24,802 nt of DNA from Bacteroidota bacterium (GTDB lineage: Bacteria; Bacteroidota; Bacteroidia; Bacteroidales; UBA932). A model generated the notes under the pieces. The model saw only the letters and a list, made by a program, of their open reading frames with translations, made no database searches and was not told the origin of the DNA. This document shows, one piece after another, positions 1 to 6,679 of the stretch. The stretch lies in assembly GCA_017860395.1 (NCBI GenBank), contig JAGDMC010000001.1:1-24802 (forward strand), written 5' to 3'. The position numbers were made by a program, and so were the translations under genes. Each line of letters begins with the position of its first letter. The stretch's first letter is position 1.

Positions 1-927
1 GATTCTGTCCTTTTAATGGAGGGAGGAAGTAAAGCTTCTTCTCTTTCATTTGCCGGTGTGGAATTTGGAGTAAAAGATGGAAAGGTTGTGTCAAAAAAGA
101 TAAACGGTGAGAATATTCCCATGAAAGGAGTTAGTCCCGATATAGATTACTTAAATTACTTTTCAGACGATTATGCTAAAGTAAAAACCTTTACAAACCA
201 GATAGCAGGAACATTAAATAACAGAATATCTTCTGCCGACTCATTTTTTGGCCCTTCTGAATATATCGATATGATTCATTCGTTGCAGCTTAAAAATTCC
301 GGCGCAGAAATCTCTTTTGCCGCACCACTCTCTTTTAATGTGACCATTGAGCCGGGTGAGTTAAATTATCAGGATCTTCTGAATATTTATCCTTTTGAAA
401 ACCAACTTTATGTAATAGAGCTCACTGGTCTTGAAATTAAAAATTATCTGGAATATTCGTATTCAAAATGGATAAATAAGATGAACGGACCCGAAGATCA
501 TCTTATCAAACTCAGCACCGATAATAAAAATGAAAGGTCAAAATTTCAGAACATGTATTTCAATTTCGATTCAGCAGCCGGAATCATTTATGAAGTTGAT
601 GTCAGAAAAGGAGATAGCGAAAGGATAACAATAAAATCCCTTTCAAACGGAAAACCCTTTTATATGGACAAAAAATATTCAGTTGCGCTCTCTTCATACC
701 GGGCAAACGGGGGTGGAGACCTTCTTGAACTTGGAAGCAAAATCACAAAAGAGGAACTTGACAAACGCGTTTTAAAGAGACTTACCGATATAAGGGAAAT
801 ATTGTTTAATCAGTTAAAAAGAGACGGGTCTATTGAAGCAGTCAAATTAAATACATGGAAATTCGTACCTGAAAATTTTGTGAAAGAGGCTGCTAAAAGA
901 GACTTTAACCTTCTTTTTTCAAAATAA
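1..927 (+). CDS. 5'-nucleotidase C-terminal domain protein (partial, 5' end outside window)
   Basis: The reading frame is open from base 1, so this is the 3' part of a longer gene; the ATG at 16 is probably internal. The visible 308 codons match the 5'-nucleotidase C-terminal domain, the substrate-binding half of UshA/CD73-like nucleotidases that release phosphate from nucleotides outside the cytoplasm. Recognisable segments are ISFAAPLSFN, then IYPFENQLYVIELTG and IKNYLEYSYSKW, and near the end SSYRANGGGDLLEL, the glycine-rich loop of the family. The metallophosphoesterase half would lie upstream, either in the same gene or, as often in Bacteroidetes, in a separate neighbouring gene. The domain is well supported; whether the full protein carries its own catalytic domain cannot be seen. 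It is convergent with rny across a 357-base gap. Confidence 0.85.
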   Translation, partial: DSVLLMEGGSKASSLSFAGVEFGVKDGKVVSKKINGENIPMKGVSPDIDYLNYFSDDYAKVKTFTNQIAGTLNNRISSADSFFGPSEYIDMIHSLQLKNSGAEISFAAPLSFNVTIEPGELNYQDLLNIYPFENQLYVIELTGLEIKNYLEYSYSKWINKMNGPEDHLIKLSTDNKNERSKFQNMYFNFDSAAGIIYEVDVRKGDSERITIKSLSNGKPFYMDKKYSVALSSYRANGGGDLLELGSKITKEELDKRVLKRLTDIREILFNQLKRDGSIEAVKLNTWKFVPENFVKEAAKRDFNLLFSK

Positions 928-937
928 AATATAGACA

Positions 938-1106
938 ATTTCCGGCGGCGAGTTGAGTATTCTTTGTGTTATTCACATACTTCCAACCAATTTCTTTGGG
1001 TTTGTGCGTCCTCGCTCGCTCTGCTCGTTCCGGCCGAATCACCCTCTGCAATTGGTTGGAAGAATTAGTAGAGTACAAAGAGATTTTCTACTCGCCGCCA
1101 GAATTT
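938..1106. repeat. Long imperfect palindrome (about 55-base arms)
   Basis: Two arms, about 938-992 and 1050-1106, are imperfect reverse complements. Best-matching pieces are GGCGGCGAGT (944-953) against ACTCGCCGCC (1090-1099), TCTTTGT (961-967) against ACAAAGA (1075-1081), and CTTCCAACCAATT (980-992) against AATTGGTTGGAAG (1050-1062). The central 57 bases are GC-rich with a CTCGCTCGCTCTGCTCG run. There is no ORF and no terminal T tract, so a simple terminator is unlikely. It could be a MITE-like or REP-like palindromic repeat between convergent genes. Confidence 0.6.
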
Positions 1107-1230
1107 CCATCCTGAAATAGATTGACCCAATATCGCAGCCTTAATGATATGTCCTTGATGGCTCCCGAAGAGGGAGGAACCAACGTATGGTGGAGAGGAT
1201 TTTCCGTACTGATACAGGTTATGTTGTAAC

Positions 1231-1263
1231 AAAAAAGGCTAACCATTACTTATTGGTCAGCCT
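1231..1263 (-). terminator. Intrinsic terminator of rny
   Basis: On the minus strand the stem AGGCTGACCA / TGGTTAGCCT (1254-1263 with 1236-1245; one G-T pair) is followed by a run of six T (1231-1236). It lies 22 bases after the rny stop codon. The plus strand reads into the same stem but lacks a clean T run. Confidence 0.8.
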
Positions 1264-1284
1264 CTTCTCCGAATAATATAATTT

Positions 1285-2820
1285 TTACTTGGCGTAGCTT
1301 ACAGCACGGGTTTCCCGGATTACTGTAATCTTTACCTGACCCGGATAAACAAGTTCATCCTGTATCTTTTTAGCAATATCAAGTGAAAGCTTTTCAGAAT
1401 CCTGGTCGGAAACATGTTCACTGCCTACAATCACACGGAGTTCACGCCCGGCTTGTATTGCATATGTTTTTGTAACGCCGGGATAGGAGAGTGCCAGGTC
1501 TTCCATCTCTTTAAGCCTCTTAATATAAGATTCAATCACTTCTCTTCTTGCTCCCGGTCTTGCTCCTGATATGGCATCACTCACAAGTACAAGCGGTGCT
1601 ATAAGCGAAGTCATTTCAACCTCTTCGTGGTGAGAACCAATAGCATTGCAAATCTCAGGTTTCTCCTTGTACTTTTCGGCCAGTTTCATACCGAGAACAG
1701 CATGAGGAAGTTCCGGATCCTCGTCGGAAACCTTTCCAATATCATGAAGAAGGCCGGCTCTTTTGGCAACCTTTGTATTAAGTCCAAGTTCAGATGCCAT
1801 AGTTGCACAGATATTCGCCACCTCTCTTGAGTGCTGTAGCAAATTCTGACCATATGAAGAACGATATTTCATTCTTCCTATCAGCCGTATTAATTCAGGA
1901 TGCAAACCATGAACACCAAGGTCAATACAGGTACGCTTACCTGTTTCCATAATTTCGTCATCAAGCTGCTTTTGTACTTTGGCAACGACTTCCTCTATTC
2001 TTGCAGGGTGAATCCTGCCATCTGTAACAAGCTGGTGCAGTGCAAGCCTTGCAACCTCCCTTCTTACTGGGTCAAACGCAGAAAGCAATATTGCCTCAGG
2101 GGTATCATCCACGACAATTTCCACTCCAGTAGCAGCCTCAAGTGCCCTGATGTTTCTTCCCTCTCGTCCGATTATTCTGCCTTTAATTTCGTCACTCTCA
2201 ATATTGAATACTGTAACAGCATTTTCAATAGCTGTTTCAGGAGCTATTCTCTGGATTGTGTTAATAACAATTCTTTTAGATTCTTTGCTTGCTGTGAGCC
2301 TTGCTTCGTCCATCACTTCGCTTATGTATGACATGGCCTGAGATTTTGCTTCGGCCTTCATAGTATCCATAAGCTGGTTTTTAGCATCAGCGGCAGACAT
2401 TCCTGCAATATTTTCAATTTTTTGAATTGCTTCCAGACGAAGCTTTTCATACTCTTCAACTCTTTTTTCAAGATGTTCCTGCTGGTTTCTGAGACTTTCT
2501 CTTAACGTTTCAAACTCTTTGTTTTTCTTTTGCAACTCCTGAGAAAGCTGATTTAGAGAAATCTCTCTTTGTTTTAGTCTGTTATCCTGCTGAATTGCCT
2601 GATTGTTCTTTTCAAGCAGTTGTTGCTCGTGTTCTGTTTTTAGTTGTAGAAATTTCTCTTTAGCCTGGAAAATTTTCTCTTTTTTTATGTTTTCACCGTC
2701 TTGTTCGGCACATTTTAAAATGTCTTCACGCCGTTTTTTTAGAATAATATTGTTTCCCACAAAATAAACAATGCCAAATGATGCTATTGCGGGCAGAATT
2801 ATAGATAATAAGATGTCCAT
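1285..2820 (-). CDS. rny: Ribonuclease Y
   Basis: RNase Y is a membrane-anchored endoribonuclease that starts mRNA decay. The 511-residue protein has the family's usual length and order: an N-terminal membrane segment (about residues 3-27), a long charged coiled coil (about 30-185), a KH RNA-binding domain whose [13 protein letters not shown] loop sits at 214-226, and an HD phosphohydrolase domain with the metal-binding LLHDIGK motif (H359-D360) and HH at 397-398. The C-terminal extension follows to residue 511. The start ATG at 2820 places the membrane anchor at the N terminus, as expected. It follows zapA and a structured RNA on the same strand and has its own intrinsic terminator. Formerly annotated as phosphodiesterase YmdA. 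Family assignment is certain; substrates are not visible. Confidence 0.97.
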   Translation of the reverse strand: MDILLSIILPAIASFGIVYFVGNNIILKKRREDILKCAEQDGENIKKEKIFQAKEKFLQLKTEHEQQLLEKNNQAIQQDNRLKQREISLNQLSQELQKKNKEFETLRESLRNQQEHLEKRVEEYEKLRLEAIQKIENIAGMSAADAKNQLMDTMKAEAKSQAMSYISEVMDEARLTASKESKRIVINTIQRIAPETAIENAVTVFNIESDEIKGRIIGREGRNIRALEAATGVEIVVDDTPEAILLSAFDPVRREVARLALHQLVTDGRIHPARIEEVVAKVQKQLDDEIMETGKRTCIDLGVHGLHPELIRLIGRMKYRSSYGQNLLQHSREVANICATMASELGLNTKVAKRAGLLHDIGKVSDEDPELPHAVLGMKLAEKYKEKPEICNAIGSHHEEVEMTSLIAPLVLVSDAISGARPGARREVIESYIKRLKEMEDLALSYPGVTKTYAIQAGRELRVIVGSEHVSDQDSEKLSLDIAKKIQDELVYPGQVKITVIRETRAVSYAK

Positions 2821-2852
2821 TAGTATATAGTATGTATTGTGTTGTGTAAATC

Positions 2853-3045
2853 AAAAAAGCCGCTGATAAAGCCATTTTATCAAAACCTTAGTAAGTTATG
2901 ATTTGAGCTCCGGCTTTTGTCGCAAACGTCCAATGTCCCGTAAACGGAATCCCCCGAAGGGTAAATAGGCCTGTTTTTGACCGCCGAGTTGGCTCGGAAT
3001 TTTTATAATGTTGATTTTGGCAAAGAGCTAAACCAACGGCTATAG
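2853..3045 (-). ncRNA. ssrS: Structured small RNA between zapA and rny, probable 6S RNA
   Basis: The 234 bases between zapA and rny contain no ORF but dense minus-strand secondary structure: CCGAG-CCAA-CTCGG (2984-2997), a UUCG-capped C/G hairpin (about 2952-2961), CCG-TTTA-CGG (2938-2947), and an end structure in which AAAAGCCG (2911-2918) can pair with CGGCTTTT (2855-2862). That enclosed end also holds a GATAAA/TTTATC hairpin (2865-2881) and runs into T6. A long-range pairing TTTAGCTC / GAGCTCAAA could close the molecule. In Proteobacteria the 6S RNA gene ssrS lies directly downstream of zapA, which is the main reason for the name. 6S RNA binds housekeeping RNA polymerase by mimicking an open promoter. 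Ends are approximate. The 6S assignment is inferred from position and structure, not from a covariance match; a Bacteroidales-specific RNA family is the alternative. Confidence 0.55.
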
Positions 3046-3054
3046 TCTGTCGAG

Positions 3055-3348
3055 TCAGGCAAGATTTACTTTGATATATTCGTCAAGAAGATTATCCAGA
3101 TTTTGCAATTCATCTACGATTTGTGTGCTTTCCTCTTTTTGTTCTGCCTCAATAAGGCGAATAACAAACTGAAGAAGCGCCATAGACAGAGCATCCTGTG
3201 TATCTCTGCCTGAGTATCTTTTACGATACAAATCTACTTTTTCATTTATTATTTTTGCTGCAGTCCGGATTTTCTCTTCGTCCTGAGCAGAAATCTTTAA
3301 AGGATAGTATCTGTCGGCAATGCTAATCTGTATGGATTGATATTCCAT
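3055..3348 (-). CDS. zapA: Cell division protein ZapA
   Basis: ZapA binds FtsZ in the cytoplasm and bundles its filaments at the division site. The 97-residue protein has the compact family layout: an N-terminal beta hairpin (QISIADRYYPLKISAQDE, residues 6-23), a helix containing IRTAAKIINEKVDLYRKRY, the short loop SGRDTQDALSMALLQFV, and a long C-terminal amphipathic helix that makes the coiled-coil dimer stem. The ATG at 3348 is preceded by a strong Shine-Dalgarno sequence. It lies 13 bases after a coiled-coil protein and before the putative 6S RNA, matching the zapA-6S arrangement of other bacteria. Confidence is high because size, fold signature and context agree. Confidence 0.92.
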   Translation of the reverse strand: MEYQSIQISIADRYYPLKISAQDEEKIRTAAKIINEKVDLYRKRYSGRDTQDALSMALLQFVIRLIEAEQKEESTQIVDELQNLDNLLDEYIKVNLA

Positions 3349-3352
3349 TTTT

Positions 3353-3358
3353 CCTCCT
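3353..3358 (-). promoter_or_regulatory. Strong Shine-Dalgarno site of zapA
   Basis: On the minus strand TTAGGAGGAAAAATG places AGGAGG (3353-3358) five bases before the zapA ATG. Bacteroidetes mRNAs usually lack such sites, and other starts in this window do not show one. It fixes the start codon at 3348. Confidence 0.75.
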
Positions 3359-3361
3359 AAG

Positions 3362-3655
3362 TTAATCGTTTAATAGTGCTATACACTTGTCAATCTCCTT
3401 CACGATTTTACCAATTTTCTGTTTTGCCTCTTTTACATCAGCTGAAGACGACTTAAATGCTTCAGCGAGTTGTAAATTACTTATTTTTGTTTCTAATTCC
3501 TTAATATTGTTTGTATTATTATTAAGTGCCTCTTTACAACTATTAAGCTCTTCTGACAATTTAATATTTTCGGAAACAACCTGTTCATATTTAGATATGA
3601 TCAGCTCTATTTTGCCTTTCAGATTGTTAATTACTGATTGATAATCTTTGCTCAT
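3362..3655 (-). CDS. Small coiled-coil protein upstream of zapA
   Basis: This 97-residue protein has no enzymatic motif. Most of it is predicted coiled coil by eye: heptad-like runs from about residue 5 to 65 (KGKIELIISKYEQVVSENIK and NNIKELETKISNLQLAEAF), then a short linker rich in Ser (SSSAD) and a C-terminal helix ending KEIDKCIALLND. Size, coiled coil and position before zapA resemble the ZapB-like division proteins, but I cannot show homology to ZapB. It has its own -7 promoter box just upstream and reads into zapA after 13 bases, so both are probably cotranscribed. A role as a division-ring partner of ZapA is inferred from context only. Confidence 0.8.
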   Translation of the reverse strand: MSKDYQSVINNLKGKIELIISKYEQVVSENIKLSEELNSCKEALNNNTNNIKELETKISNLQLAEAFKSSSADVKEAKQKIGKIVKEIDKCIALLND

Positions 3656-3673
3656 AATTGTTATGCACTATTG

Positions 3674-3681
3674 CAAAGATA
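3674..3681 (-). promoter_or_regulatory. Bacteroidetes-type -7 promoter box for the coiled-coil/zapA unit
   Basis: The minus strand reads TATCTTTG, an exact match to the Bacteroidetes -7 consensus TAnnTTTG, 18 bases before the ATG at 3655. The upstream -33 region is AT-rich without a clear TTTG. Confidence 0.5.
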
Positions 3682-3703
3682 ATAAATAATTAATTTAAAT
3701 AAT

Positions 3704-3738
3704 AAAAAAAGCTCTCACTTTTAGAGTGAGAGCTTAAT
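3704..3738 (-). terminator. Intrinsic terminator of the 2-oxoacid oxidoreductase operon
   Basis: The minus strand has an 11-bp stem AAGCTCTCACT / AGTGAGAGCTT around a CTAAA loop, followed by a run of seven T (3704-3710). It is 20 bases after the gamma-subunit stop codon and separates that operon from the coiled-coil/zapA genes. Confidence 0.9.
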
Positions 3739-3755
3739 TCTTAAAAAAAGAGTAC

Positions 3756-4307
3756 TTAAATTGAATTAATCATTACAATTTTCTCTTTTCCTGCGATGAT
3801 AGCTTTTTCATTCATTGGAATGAGCGAATGATGCCTGTCCGGAATGGATTTTTTAAGCCCTTTCATTACATTTTCATGAGTAACAATTGGTTTCATTTTT
3901 AAATAGGCACCCAATACAACCATATTATATGCCTTTGAATTACCAAGTTCCGCAGAGATATCAACAGCTGCAATTGAACAAACTGTTATATCTTTTCTTA
4001 CAGGAGGTCTGGTTATGCCATTAGGATCGAAAATTAAAACTCCGCCTGGCTTTACGCTCTCTTCGAATTTGTCTAAAGACTGCTGATTAAGAATGATGGC
4101 AGTATCAAATTTGCTTAAAATTGGTGAACTTATTTTTTTATCACTCAATATAACAGTCACATTAGCAGTACCGCCACGCATCTCGGGGCCATATGAAGGC
4201 ATCCATGTAACTTCCTGGTTTTGCATAATTCCGGAATAGGCCAAAATTTTACCCATGGACAATACTCCCTGTCCGCCAAAACCTGCTATAATTATTTCTT
4301 CTTTCAT
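3756..4307 (-). CDS. 2-oxoacid:ferredoxin oxidoreductase, gamma subunit
   Basis: This is the gamma subunit of a cytoplasmic four-subunit oxidoreductase that converts a 2-oxoacid and CoA to acyl-CoA and CO2 while reducing ferredoxin. The 183-residue protein starts with the family signature IIIAGFGGQGVLSMGK (residues 5-20), followed by VTWMPSYGPEMRGGTANVTV (33-52), both typical of the catalytic gamma domain (POR/KOR gamma). Near the C terminus IPDRHHSLIPMNEKAI is also conserved. It is the last gene of the operon, 15 bases after the beta subunit, with a terminator close behind. Family is certain. The preferred substrate (2-oxoglutarate or branched-chain 2-oxoacids) cannot be read from this subunit; names used for relatives include KorC and VorA-type gamma. 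Confidence 0.93.
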   Translation of the reverse strand: MKEEIIIAGFGGQGVLSMGKILAYSGIMQNQEVTWMPSYGPEMRGGTANVTVILSDKKISSPILSKFDTAIILNQQSLDKFEESVKPGGVLIFDPNGITRPPVRKDITVCSIAAVDISAELGNSKAYNMVVLGAYLKMKPIVTHENVMKGLKKSIPDRHHSLIPMNEKAIIAGKEKIVMINSI

Positions 4308-4322
4308 ATCTAGTTTAAGTTT

Positions 4323-5084
4323 TTACCTGTCTTTAATATCACCAATCGGATATTTTACGAACATATTTTCAACCATCCACTCGTTTGCTTTAACCGGACT
4401 TAATTTCCATCCTGAGTTGCAAGTACTAACGACCTCTACAAATGAAGTTCCTTTTTTTAGCGCAGAATTTTCAAAAGCCTTTCTGATTGCCTTTTTGGTT
4501 TTCCTTGCAGCAACAGCCGTATTTACAGACTGGCGGGTTACATAACATGTTCCATCAAGTTGTGCAAGAAGTTCTGTAATCCTGAGAGGATTTCCGTGAA
4601 GTTCAACTGTCCTTCCATAAGGAGATGTAGCTGTCTTCATCCCGATTAAAGTTGTGGGAGCCATCTGACCGCCGGTCATACCATAAATTGCATTATTTAT
4701 AAATATTACAACAATGTTCTCACCACGGTTGCATGCATGCATAATCTCTGCTGTACCAATTGAGGCAAGGTCACCATCTCCCTGATAAGTGAACACATAC
4801 TTTTCCGGATGAAGTCTTTTTGTTGCAGTTGCAACTGCAGGGGCACGTCCGTGGGCTGCCTGCTGCCAGTCGATATCCAGATAATTATATGCAAATACTG
4901 CACAGCCTACTGGAGAAACTCCGATTGTCTTATCCTGAATTCCCATCTCCTCTATTACTTCTGCAATAAGTTTGTGAACTGTTCCATGTGAACAGCCGGG
5001 GCAATAGTGCATCGTTGTACTTGTGAGGACGGGAGTCTTTGCGTAAACCCTGTTTTCGGGTTTTATGATATCTTTAACATCCAT
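4323..5084 (-). CDS. 2-oxoacid:ferredoxin oxidoreductase, beta (thiamine pyrophosphate) subunit
   Basis: The beta subunit binds thiamine pyrophosphate and carries out decarboxylation. Key features, numbered from the ATG at 5084 (253 residues), are YCPGCSHGT (27-35), SPVGCAVFAYNYLD with a conserved Cys, and the TPP-binding motif GDGDLASIGTAEIMHACNRG, whose GDGD begins at 102 and ends in the magnesium-binding IFINNAIYGMTGGQ. An in-frame TTG at 5093 would add three residues; the ATG is preferred and leaves a 15-base gap after the alpha subunit. There is no N-terminal Fe-S cluster domain; the separate ferredoxin gene supplies clusters. Usually named KorB or VorA in databases. Family certain, substrate not resolved. 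Confidence 0.94.
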   Translation of the reverse strand: MDVKDIIKPENRVYAKTPVLTSTTMHYCPGCSHGTVHKLIAEVIEEMGIQDKTIGVSPVGCAVFAYNYLDIDWQQAAHGRAPAVATATKRLHPEKYVFTYQGDGDLASIGTAEIMHACNRGENIVVIFINNAIYGMTGGQMAPTTLIGMKTATSPYGRTVELHGNPLRITELLAQLDGTCYVTRQSVNTAVAARKTKKAIRKAFENSALKKGTSFVEVVSTCNSGWKLSPVKANEWMVENMFVKYPIGDIKDR

Positions 5085-5099
5085 AATTTTCAAATTTGA

Positions 5100-6179
5100 T
5101 TATTTGCCAATCTCTTTTTTAAATGCCTCATATACCTCTTCCGGAGAAGGAACAATACCTCCCAGGCGGCCAAAGAAATTCACGGGGATTCTGCCGTTTA
5201 CAGCAAGTTTAACATCTTCAAGCATCTGTCCGGCACTTAGTTCTACCGACATCATAGTTTTGAGTTGTGGAACAAGCCTGTCAATTTCTTTTGAAGGGAA
5301 AGGGAAGAGGGTAATAGGGCGAAGAAGTCCCAGCTTAATTCCGGCATTCCTTGCCATCTCAACGGTACTTTCACAAATACGTGCCATACAGCCGTATGCA
5401 ACAATTATATGCTCGGCATCATCGCACTTTATAGATTCAAACCTTACGTCTTCAGCTTCCATTTGTTTGTACTTGGTCTGAAGGGTATTGTTTAATTTTT
5501 CATGAATTGCGGCATCCAAAGCAAGTGATGTTATAACATTCTGCTTTCTGTCCGGAGTTTTTCCTGTTGTTGCCCATGGGTACTTTTCAATAATTTCCTC
5601 ATTTGTCCACCTTGGTTTCATAGGACGAAACTCAACTTTTTCCATCATTTGGCCAACAACACCATCTGCAAGTATCATTGCCGGTGTTTTGTATTTAAAG
5701 GCAAGTTCAAATGCGAGATCTACAAAGTCATACATTTCCTGAGCAGAAGATGGAGCAAGAACAACCATTTTATAGTCACCATGTCCGCCACCCTTACACG
5801 CCTGAAAATAATCTCCCTGACCGGGCTGTATTGTTCCAAGTCCAGGGCCGCCTCTTACAACATTTACAACAAGACAAGGCAATTCTGCTCCTGCAAGGTA
5901 GCTTAAACCTTCACACATTAGGCTCAATCCGGGACTGCTGGACGAAGTCATTACTTTCTTAGCACAAGAAGCACCTCCATAAAGCATATTAATTGAGGAT
6001 GTTTCGCTTTCTGCCTGAAGTACAACCATACCGGTTGTTTCCCAAGGTTTCTCCTCCATCAGGGTTTCCATAACCTCAGATTGGGGAGTAATAGGGTAAC
6101 CGAAATAACCATCGCATCCACAGCGGATTGCTGCATGAGCAATAGCTTCGTTACCTTTCATTAAAATTTTCTCTGCCAT
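5100..6179 (-). CDS. vorB: 2-oxoacid:ferredoxin oxidoreductase, alpha subunit (VorB type)
   Basis: The alpha subunit holds the pyrimidine-binding and transketolase C-terminal domains of the enzyme. From the ATG at 6179 the 359-residue protein begins MAEKILMKGNEAIAHAAIRC, followed by GYPITPQSEVMETL, the conserved pyrimidine-binding signature. The stretch NVVRGGPGLGTIQPGQGDYF and the adjacent GGGHGDYKMVVLAP are characteristic of the VorB/KorA branch. The C-terminal domain (about 240-350) includes HIIVAYGCMARI and LLRPITLFPFP. The reading frame extends upstream to a TTG at 6203, right after the ferredoxin stop; I chose the ATG because family members start close to this point. VorB-type proteins are annotated for branched-chain 2-oxoacids (3-methyl-2-oxobutanoate), yet related Bacteroidetes proteins are also called KorA, so the substrate is open. 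Confidence 0.93.
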   Translation of the reverse strand: MAEKILMKGNEAIAHAAIRCGCDGYFGYPITPQSEVMETLMEEKPWETTGMVVLQAESETSSINMLYGGASCAKKVMTSSSSPGLSLMCEGLSYLAGAELPCLVVNVVRGGPGLGTIQPGQGDYFQACKGGGHGDYKMVVLAPSSAQEMYDFVDLAFELAFKYKTPAMILADGVVGQMMEKVEFRPMKPRWTNEEIIEKYPWATTGKTPDRKQNVITSLALDAAIHEKLNNTLQTKYKQMEAEDVRFESIKCDDAEHIIVAYGCMARICESTVEMARNAGIKLGLLRPITLFPFPSKEIDRLVPQLKTMMSVELSAGQMLEDVKLAVNGRIPVNFFGRLGGIVPSPEEVYEAFKKEIGK

Positions 6180-6203
6180 ATCAAAAATCGTAAAATTTAA
6201 CAA

Positions 6204-6425
6204 TTAGACTTTAACCCTATAAACAGTGATGCAGGTGTCAGGACATACTGTTGCGCAGTTTGTACAGCCGGTGCAGCTATCAGGTGTTGCCATATAGGCG
6301 AAATTGTATCCCTTGCTGTTTACCTCTCTGGCTAAAGCAATGGTGTTAGTAGGACAGTTAGCAATACAAACGCTGCAGCCTTTGCATTTTTCGGTGTCAA
6401 CTACTATAGCTCCTCTTAGTGCCAT
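6204..6425 (-). CDS. 2x[4Fe-4S] ferredoxin subunit of the 2-oxoacid oxidoreductase
   Basis: This 73-residue protein contains two complete cluster motifs, CKGCSVCIANCP (residues 14-25) and CTGCTNCATVCP (51-62), so it can bind two [4Fe-4S] clusters. It is the delta subunit of the oxidoreductase, passing electrons from the TPP enzyme to soluble ferredoxin. It is the first gene of the Fd-alpha-beta-gamma set, 24 bases ahead of the alpha ATG, and has a candidate promoter just upstream. A free-standing ferredoxin is possible but the gene order makes the subunit role much more likely. The two clusters are joined by a longer spacer (about 25 residues) than in classical clostridial ferredoxins, as is usual for this subunit. 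Confidence 0.93.
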   Translation of the reverse strand: MALRGAIVVDTEKCKGCSVCIANCPTNTIALAREVNSKGYNFAYMATPDSCTGCTNCATVCPDTCITVYRVKV

Positions 6426-6457
6426 ATTATAATATTTTTTAGTTTATAGATTTTCTA

Positions 6458-6465
6458 CAAATTTA
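6458..6465 (-). promoter_or_regulatory. Candidate -7 promoter box for the Fd-alpha-beta-gamma genes
   Basis: The minus strand reads TAAATTTG, an exact TAnnTTTG match, 32 bases before the ferredoxin ATG. No good TTTG -33 box lies at the usual 19-21 spacing. The 88-base gap before the ferredoxin gene supports an internal promoter in addition to readthrough from the acyl-CoA synthetase. Confidence 0.4.
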
Positions 6466-6513
6466 GATGAAAAAATTGAAAAATGGAATAAAAAGTTGCA
6501 AAATATTATCTTT

Positions 6514-6672
6514 TTATTTCGAAAAGTAATCAAATCCTCTTATTATGTTACTAATTATTACATTCCACCTTAAGATGATTCCTATCGTTAACAAAATAAT
6601 TATTAGTATATATCCTTTTAACTGAGGAGACAACTCTTTAAACCACTTGATGATATAATTAATTTTAACCAT
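6514..6672 (-). CDS. Small single-pass membrane protein (hypothetical)
   Basis: I do not recognise this protein. From the ATG at 6672 it has 52 residues: a basic, aromatic N-terminal part (MVKINYIIKWFKELSPQL), one hydrophobic segment suited to span the membrane (GYILIIILLTIGIILRW, about residues 20-36), and a short tail ending RGFDYFSK. The frame extends to a further start at 6735 inside the acyl-CoA synthetase gene, but the downstream ATG, 7 bases after that gene's stop, is the simpler choice. Its position between the synthetase and the oxidoreductase genes suggests translation from the same message. The lack of Shine-Dalgarno sites in this genome means the start is uncertain, and a spurious ORF is not excluded. 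Confidence 0.45.
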   Translation of the reverse strand: MVKINYIIKWFKELSPQLKGYILIIILLTIGIILRWNVIISNIIRGFDYFSK

Positions 6673-6679
6673 CGGTATT

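Larger units (their letters stand above)
928..1284. other. Gene-free convergent intergenic region
   Basis: This 357-base gap lies between the 3' ends of the 5'-nucleotidase and rny. It holds the palindrome at 938-1106 and the rny terminator at 1231-1263. Between them I see only a short hairpin, CTCCC (1162-1166) pairing with GGGAG (1172-1176) around a GAAGA loop. No convincing ORF or known RNA family is recognised. Confidence 0.7.

Noticed and set aside
928..1110. CRISPR-like or tandem repeat array
   Set aside because: The repeated words are inverted arms of one palindrome, not spaced direct repeats.
1900..2331. Plus-strand 143-codon ORF inside rny
   Set aside because: It is antisense to the KH/HD region of rny, has no recognisable domain and a biased composition typical of a shadow frame.
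5065..5481. Plus-strand 138-codon ORF over the 2-oxoacid oxidoreductase alpha/beta genes
   Set aside because: Opposite-strand shadow of two confidently identified genes; no family motif.
6180..6203. TTG start for the oxidoreductase alpha subunit directly after the ferredoxin stop
   Set aside because: It would add eight residues not seen at family N termini; the ATG at 6179 gives the expected start.
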